The position numbers and the translations under genes are program-made. A stretch of DNA of 64,000 nucleotides from assembly GCF_001886615.1 (NCBI RefSeq), contig NZ_CP018139.1, positions 2,790,001 to 2,854,000 on the forward strand, read 5' to 3'. The first letter of the stretch is position 1. Each line of letters begins with the position of its first letter. Below the pieces are notes generated by a model that saw only the letters and a list, made by a program, of their open reading frames with translations, ran no database searches and had not been told where the DNA came from. This stretch comes from Halomonas aestuarii (GTDB lineage Bacteria > Pseudomonadota > Gammaproteobacteria > Pseudomonadales > Halomonadaceae). Of the stretch, positions 60,080 through 64,000 are shown one piece after another.

Positions 60080-61135
60080 ATGAAACCTCACAACCTCACC
60101 ACCTCGGCCGCGGACTGGAGAGCCCGTCTCGCCCTGCGGCTCGGCAGCGTCCGCGCCATCGGCCGCGGGTTGCTGGTGTGCGTCACCATCGCCCTGGCCA
60201 CCACCTTCATCGCCGACCATTACGGGGGGCCGACGCTGCTCTACGCCCTGCTGTTCGGCATGTCGCTGCACTTCCTGAGCGAGGAGGGGCGCTGCCGCGA
60301 GGGCGTCGAGTTCGCCGCCAGCACCGTGCTGCGGCTGGGGGTGGCACTGCTGGGGGCGCGGATGACCCTCACCCAGGTGGGCGACCTGGGGTTCGGGCCC
60401 GTGCTCACCGTAGTCGGTGCTGTGGCACTGGTCATCGCCATGGGGTCGGTACTGGCCCGGGCGCTGGGCCTGGATCGCGACCTCGGGCTCTTGACCGGCG
60501 GCGCCGTGGCCATCTGCGGGGCGTCGGCGGCCCTGGCTCTCTCGGCGGTGATGCCGCGTCACGACACTCACGAGCGCAACACCATCCTCACGGTGGTCGG
60601 GGTGACCACGCTCTCGACCATGGCGATGGTGACCTATCCGCTGATCGCCGGGGTCCTGGAACTCGCCAATGCCCAGGCGGGGATCTTCCTGGGCGGCACC
60701 ATCCACGACGTGGCCCAGGTGGTGGGGGCCGGCTACATGATCTCGGAGGAGACCGGTGACATCTCCACGCTGGTCAAGCTGGTGCGCGTGGCCATGCTGG
60801 TGCCGGCGGTGATGGTCTTCATGTGGCTCTTCCGGGCCTCGCGCCAGGAGGAGGGCGCTGCGACCAAGGTGCCGATGCTGCCAAGCTTCCTGGTGGGCTT
60901 CGTGGTCCTGGTTCTGATCAACAGCCTGGGGCTCATTCCCGAGGCGGTGAACGAGGGGATGTCGACCCTATCCCGCTGGTGCCTGGTCACCGCCATCGCG
61001 GCGCTGGGCATCAAGACCTCGTTCCAGAAGCTGGCGGTGGTGGGGTGGAAGCCGGTGATCCTGATGGCCCTGGAGACCCTCGTCCTGCTGGTCGTGGTGC
61101 TCGGCGTGGTGCTGGTCGCCGGCCTGGGGACCTGA
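60080..61135 (+). CDS. YeiH-family putative sulfate/anion exporter
   Basis: 351 residues with about ten hydrophobic helices and the PF03601 (UPF0324) features LLYALLFGMSLHFLS, LRLGVALLGARMTLTQVGDLG, LTGGAVAICGASAALALSAV and GGTIHDVAQVVGAGYMIS. YeiH proteins are inner-membrane and are proposed to export sulfate or sulfite; experimental evidence is limited. The ATG at 60080 has CAGGAG upstream. No LysR partner adjoins it. Confidence 0.82.
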   Translation: MKPHNLTTSAADWRARLALRLGSVRAIGRGLLVCVTIALATTFIADHYGGPTLLYALLFGMSLHFLSEEGRCREGVEFAASTVLRLGVALLGARMTLTQVGDLGFGPVLTVVGAVALVIAMGSVLARALGLDRDLGLLTGGAVAICGASAALALSAVMPRHDTHERNTILTVVGVTTLSTMAMVTYPLIAGVLELANAQAGIFLGGTIHDVAQVVGAGYMISEETGDISTLVKLVRVAMLVPAVMVFMWLFRASRQEEGAATKVPMLPSFLVGFVVLVLINSLGLIPEAVNEGMSTLSRWCLVTAIAALGIKTSFQKLAVVGWKPVILMALETLVLLVVVLGVVLVAGLGT

Positions 61136-61165
61136 TCGCCCGCCGCCCGACCAATCCCTGAGATG

Positions 61166-61202
61166 AAGAGGCCCGTCAGCGTCCGCTGGCGGGCCTCTTG
61201 CA
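61166..61202 (+). terminator. Terminator after yeiH
   Basis: AAGAGGCCCG-T-CAGCG / CGCTG-G-CGGGCCTCTT, a 16-bp stem with one G·T pair. Followed by GCATC, with little T tract. Confidence 0.7.
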
Positions 61203-61251
61203 TCTCTGCCCGGGATCTGGAGGCGGGTGCCTCATCCGGCCTGCTTGATTT

Positions 61252-61270
61252 TATAGACAGTCGGTCTATA
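61252..61270. promoter_or_regulatory. AcuR-type operator 1
   Basis: Palindrome TATAGAC-AGTCG-GTCTATA, 9 bases before the acuR start. The same half-sites recur at 61936. Confidence 0.75.
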
Positions 61271-61279
61271 TTGGTGGGC

Positions 61280-61930
61280 ATGACACACGCGACCTCCAAG
61301 CCACGACGCGGCCGGCCCCCCAGGGTGCCGCGCGATGATCCCGATACCCGGGCGGCCCTGATCCGCAGCGGCACCGAGGTGCTGACCGAACAGGGCTTCG
61401 TGGTCTCCGGGATCGACGGCATCCTCAAGCGCGTCGGCGTGCCCAAGGGCTCGTTCTACTACTACTTCGAGAGCAAGGAGGCGTTCGGACGGGCCGTGAT
61501 GGAGCACTACGGCGCCTACTTCGCGGAGAAGCTGGATCGCCACCTGGAAGATGCCACGCGCTCGCCGCTGGCGCGCATCGAGGCCTTCGTCGCCGATGCC
61601 ACCCACGGCATGGCGCGCCACGACTTCCGCCGGGGCTGCCTGGTGGGCAACCTGGGGCAGGAGGCGAGCGGCCTGCCGGAGGGGTTCCGGGCGTGGCTCC
61701 GGGCGACCCTGGCTGACTGGCAGCGGCGCCTGGCCCGCTGCCTGCGCGAGGCCCAGGCGGCCGGCGAACTCGATCCGGGCGCTGACTGCGACAGGCTCGC
61801 CGAGGCCTTCTGGATCGGCTGGGAGGGGGCCGTGATGCGGGCCCGCCTCGAGCGTCGGGCGAGCCCCCTGGAGACCTTCATCATGACGTACATGGAGGGG
61901 CTGCCGCGACAGGCGGAGGCTTCTTCGTGA
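61280..61930 (+). CDS. acuR: TetR-family repressor, AcuR-like
   Basis: 216 residues. Basic N-terminus (KPRRGRPPRVPRDDPDTRAAL) and TetR helix-turn-helix TEQGFVVSGIDGILKRVGVPKGSFYYYFESKEAFGRAV (read in part). The C-terminal domain has RGCLVGNLGQEASGLPEGFR, as in AcuR, the acrylate-sensing repressor of acuI in DMSP-degrading bacteria. The gene is directly upstream of acuI, and both have the same palindromic operator, so autoregulated control of acuI is well supported. Confidence 0.82.
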   Translation: MTHATSKPRRGRPPRVPRDDPDTRAALIRSGTEVLTEQGFVVSGIDGILKRVGVPKGSFYYYFESKEAFGRAVMEHYGAYFAEKLDRHLEDATRSPLARIEAFVADATHGMARHDFRRGCLVGNLGQEASGLPEGFRAWLRATLADWQRRLARCLREAQAAGELDPGADCDRLAEAFWIGWEGAVMRARLERRASPLETFIMTYMEGLPRQAEASS

Positions 61931-61935
61931 CGTCT

Positions 61936-61954
61936 CATAGACGATCGGTCTGTA
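61936..61954. promoter_or_regulatory. AcuR-type operator 2
   Basis: CATAGAC-GATCG-GTCTGTA, two changes in the outer bases from operator 1 with the same 5-base centre length, lying between acuR and acuI. Confidence 0.75.
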
Positions 61955-61996
61955 AACGACCGATGGATACATGCCAGTTCCATAATGAGGTGCACG

Positions 61997-62980
<984 letters not shown>

Positions 62981-63016
62981 CGGCGGGGCAGGGACGACCT
63001 GCCTGGCCTCATCCTG

Positions 63017-63052
63017 CGAGGGGGCACGCCACTGGCGTGCCCCCTCGTCGTT
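63017..63052 (+). terminator. Terminator after acuI
   Basis: 14-bp perfect stem CGAGGGGGCACGCC / GGCGTGCCCCCTCG with loop ACT, followed by TCGTTT. Confidence 0.85.
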
Positions 63053-63159
63053 TCCGGCTCCGCTATCCTGCGGGGGCCACTCCGGTCGCCCCATGCTCAC
63101 GGCAGGGTCGAACAGGCAGGCTCGAACACCATCGCCGCCGTGTGACGGCCGGCCCCGGC

Positions 63160-63543
63160 TCAGGTCGCCTCGGGCAGGTGGCGTATCCACGCCAGGGCCC
63201 CGGCCCTCTCGCGGGCAGGGAAGACCCGGACCTCCAGGGGGTGGAAGAGACGGTTCTCGAGCTCGGCCAGCGGCCGGAGCCAGGGCCGGTCGGTGACCAC
63301 CGCGATGCGGTGGTAGTGCGACAGCTCGCCGATCTGGGTCAGCCCATAGCCCAGGTCACGCAGCAGGGCGGTGAAGGTCATCCAGCGCATGTCGTCGATC
63401 TCGGCATAGAGGCTGACCCTGGGATGGGCCTGCTTGGCCTGCTCGATGGCATCGATGGCCTGCTGCAGGTCGTCGGCATCCACCCTGCCGCTGGCGCGCA
63501 GGGCCACCACATGGGGTTCCTCCGCGGGGATGAGTTCCAGCAT
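63160..63543 (-). CDS. SpoIIAA/STAS-like protein
   Basis: 127 residues resembling the SpoIIAA-like family (PF11964): MLELIPAEEPHVVALRASGRVDADDLQQAIDAIEQA, YAEIDDMRWMTFTALLRDLGYGL and a closing ENRLFHPLEVRVFPAREREGAL-like strand-helix. Members have a STAS-type alpha/beta fold and unknown function. It is convergent with acuI across a terminator. A phosphorylatable serine typical of SpoIIAA is not obvious. Confidence 0.75.
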   Translation of the reverse strand: MLELIPAEEPHVVALRASGRVDADDLQQAIDAIEQAKQAHPRVSLYAEIDDMRWMTFTALLRDLGYGLTQIGELSHYHRIAVVTDRPWLRPLAELENRLFHPLEVRVFPARERAGALAWIRHLPEAT

Positions 63544-63746
63544 GGTCGTCTCCTTCGATGGCGCCTCCTTTCAGCTTAGCGTTCCGGCGCTGTCATATCG
63601 GCTTCGCAGGACACCTCGGCCCACGGGGTGACCTGCCCTCGAGGGGGCGGGCTCGACGCCGCGATGGGGAGGCGAGGGCGATTAGGCTATGCTGGTGTCC
63701 GTAACGAAGGCCAGGCCGCCCATCCAACCCCAGGGAGAGTTCCCGC

Positions 63747-64000
63747 ATGCCGTTCCGTCACCTTCTTGCCAGCCTGCTGCTGGCGATGCCGCTGGCCGCC
63801 GTCGCCGAGGCCCCCAACATCGTCCCGGGCCAGTGGGCGTTCACCAGCACCACCTCCGTGGGAGGGGACCTGCCGATCCCCGACCAGACCCAGAGCCACG
63901 AGGAGTGCATCGCCCAGGGCGATCTCGAGGACGAGGAGTTCAGCTTCATCGAGGAGGAGGAGGGCTGCGAACTGCTCGATCAGCAGGTCACGGTCGATGG
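63747..64000 (+). CDS. Exported DUF3617-type protein (3' end outside window)
   Basis: The visible 84 residues begin MPFRHLLASLLLAMPLAAVAEA, a Sec signal peptide, then NIVPGQWAFTSTTSVGGDLPIPD and a cysteine pair region (EECIAQ...EGCELLDQQV), the N-terminal part of DUF3617 (PF12276), a periplasmic family of unknown function. GGGAGAG precedes the ATG. The rest lies beyond the right edge. Confidence 0.75.
   Translation, partial: MPFRHLLASLLLAMPLAAVAEAPNIVPGQWAFTSTTSVGGDLPIPDQTQSHEECIAQGDLEDEEFSFIEEEEGCELLDQQVTVD

Overview
The window is GC-rich chromosomal DNA from a gammaproteobacterium, most likely a halophile of the Halomonas/Halomonadaceae type. This rests on gene content (1614-aa NAD-glutamate dehydrogenase, pyrD–rmf–rlmKL neighbourhood, paired polar-amino-acid ABC/amine-oxidase clusters, an acuR–acuI acrylate module) and on codon and GC style. 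No rRNA or marker protein is present to fix the genus.
Layout. 1–20.5 kb is core housekeeping: rarA (cut by the left edge), a hemerythrin-like protein, murI, trmA, the NAD-glutamate dehydrogenase, mgtE, pyrD, rmf, rlmKL plus a glutaredoxin-like gene, a WGR protein, pdxB, htpX, an alaA-type aminotransferase, a ylqF/rbgA-type GTPase and msrB. 20.6–21.5 kb holds a tRNA array repeated three times as Glu(UUC)–Gly(GCC)–truncated Gly remnant. 21.5–26.5 kb holds a Yip1 protein, a MarR regulator with an operator palindrome, an ABC-2 exporter, queF, a nitroreductase and a thioesterase with a possible frameshift.
26.57–38.55 kb is an integrated mobile element inserted at the 3' end of tRNA-Ser(GGA), bounded by a 15-bp direct repeat. 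It carries a P4-type integrase, an AlpA-like regulator, a VapE-type primase/helicase, a GTAACG-iteron cluster (candidate origin), a serine recombinase, a small and a large terminase subunit, two unrecognised genes and a BsuBI/PstI-type restriction–modification pair. No capsid, portal, tail or lysis gene is recognisable, so it resembles a phage satellite with defence cargo. Paired TACCCGCCT motifs at a fixed 12-bp spacing mark both ends and the recombinase promoter. 38.55–43.24 kb looks like a decayed second island in tandem: another att-like sequence ends it, and inside are fragments of an integrase, a CobO/BtuR and an IclR gene, an intact intradiol dioxygenase and tautomerase-like gene, two unknown genes with a partial duplication, and a terminase small subunit broken by an in-frame stop.
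43.4–57.7 kb contains two independently organised clusters of the same design (polar amino-acid ABC importer, two kinds of FAD amine/D-amino-acid oxidoreductase, a dedicated IclR or LysR regulator), separated by a PhnZ-like HD-domain gene. They probably import and oxidise amines or amino-acid-like compounds of unknown identity. 57.8–64 kb has an old-yellow-enzyme reductase, a universal stress protein, a YeiH transporter, acuR–acuI with two matching TetR operators, a STAS-like protein and the start of a DUF3617 exported protein cut by the right edge.
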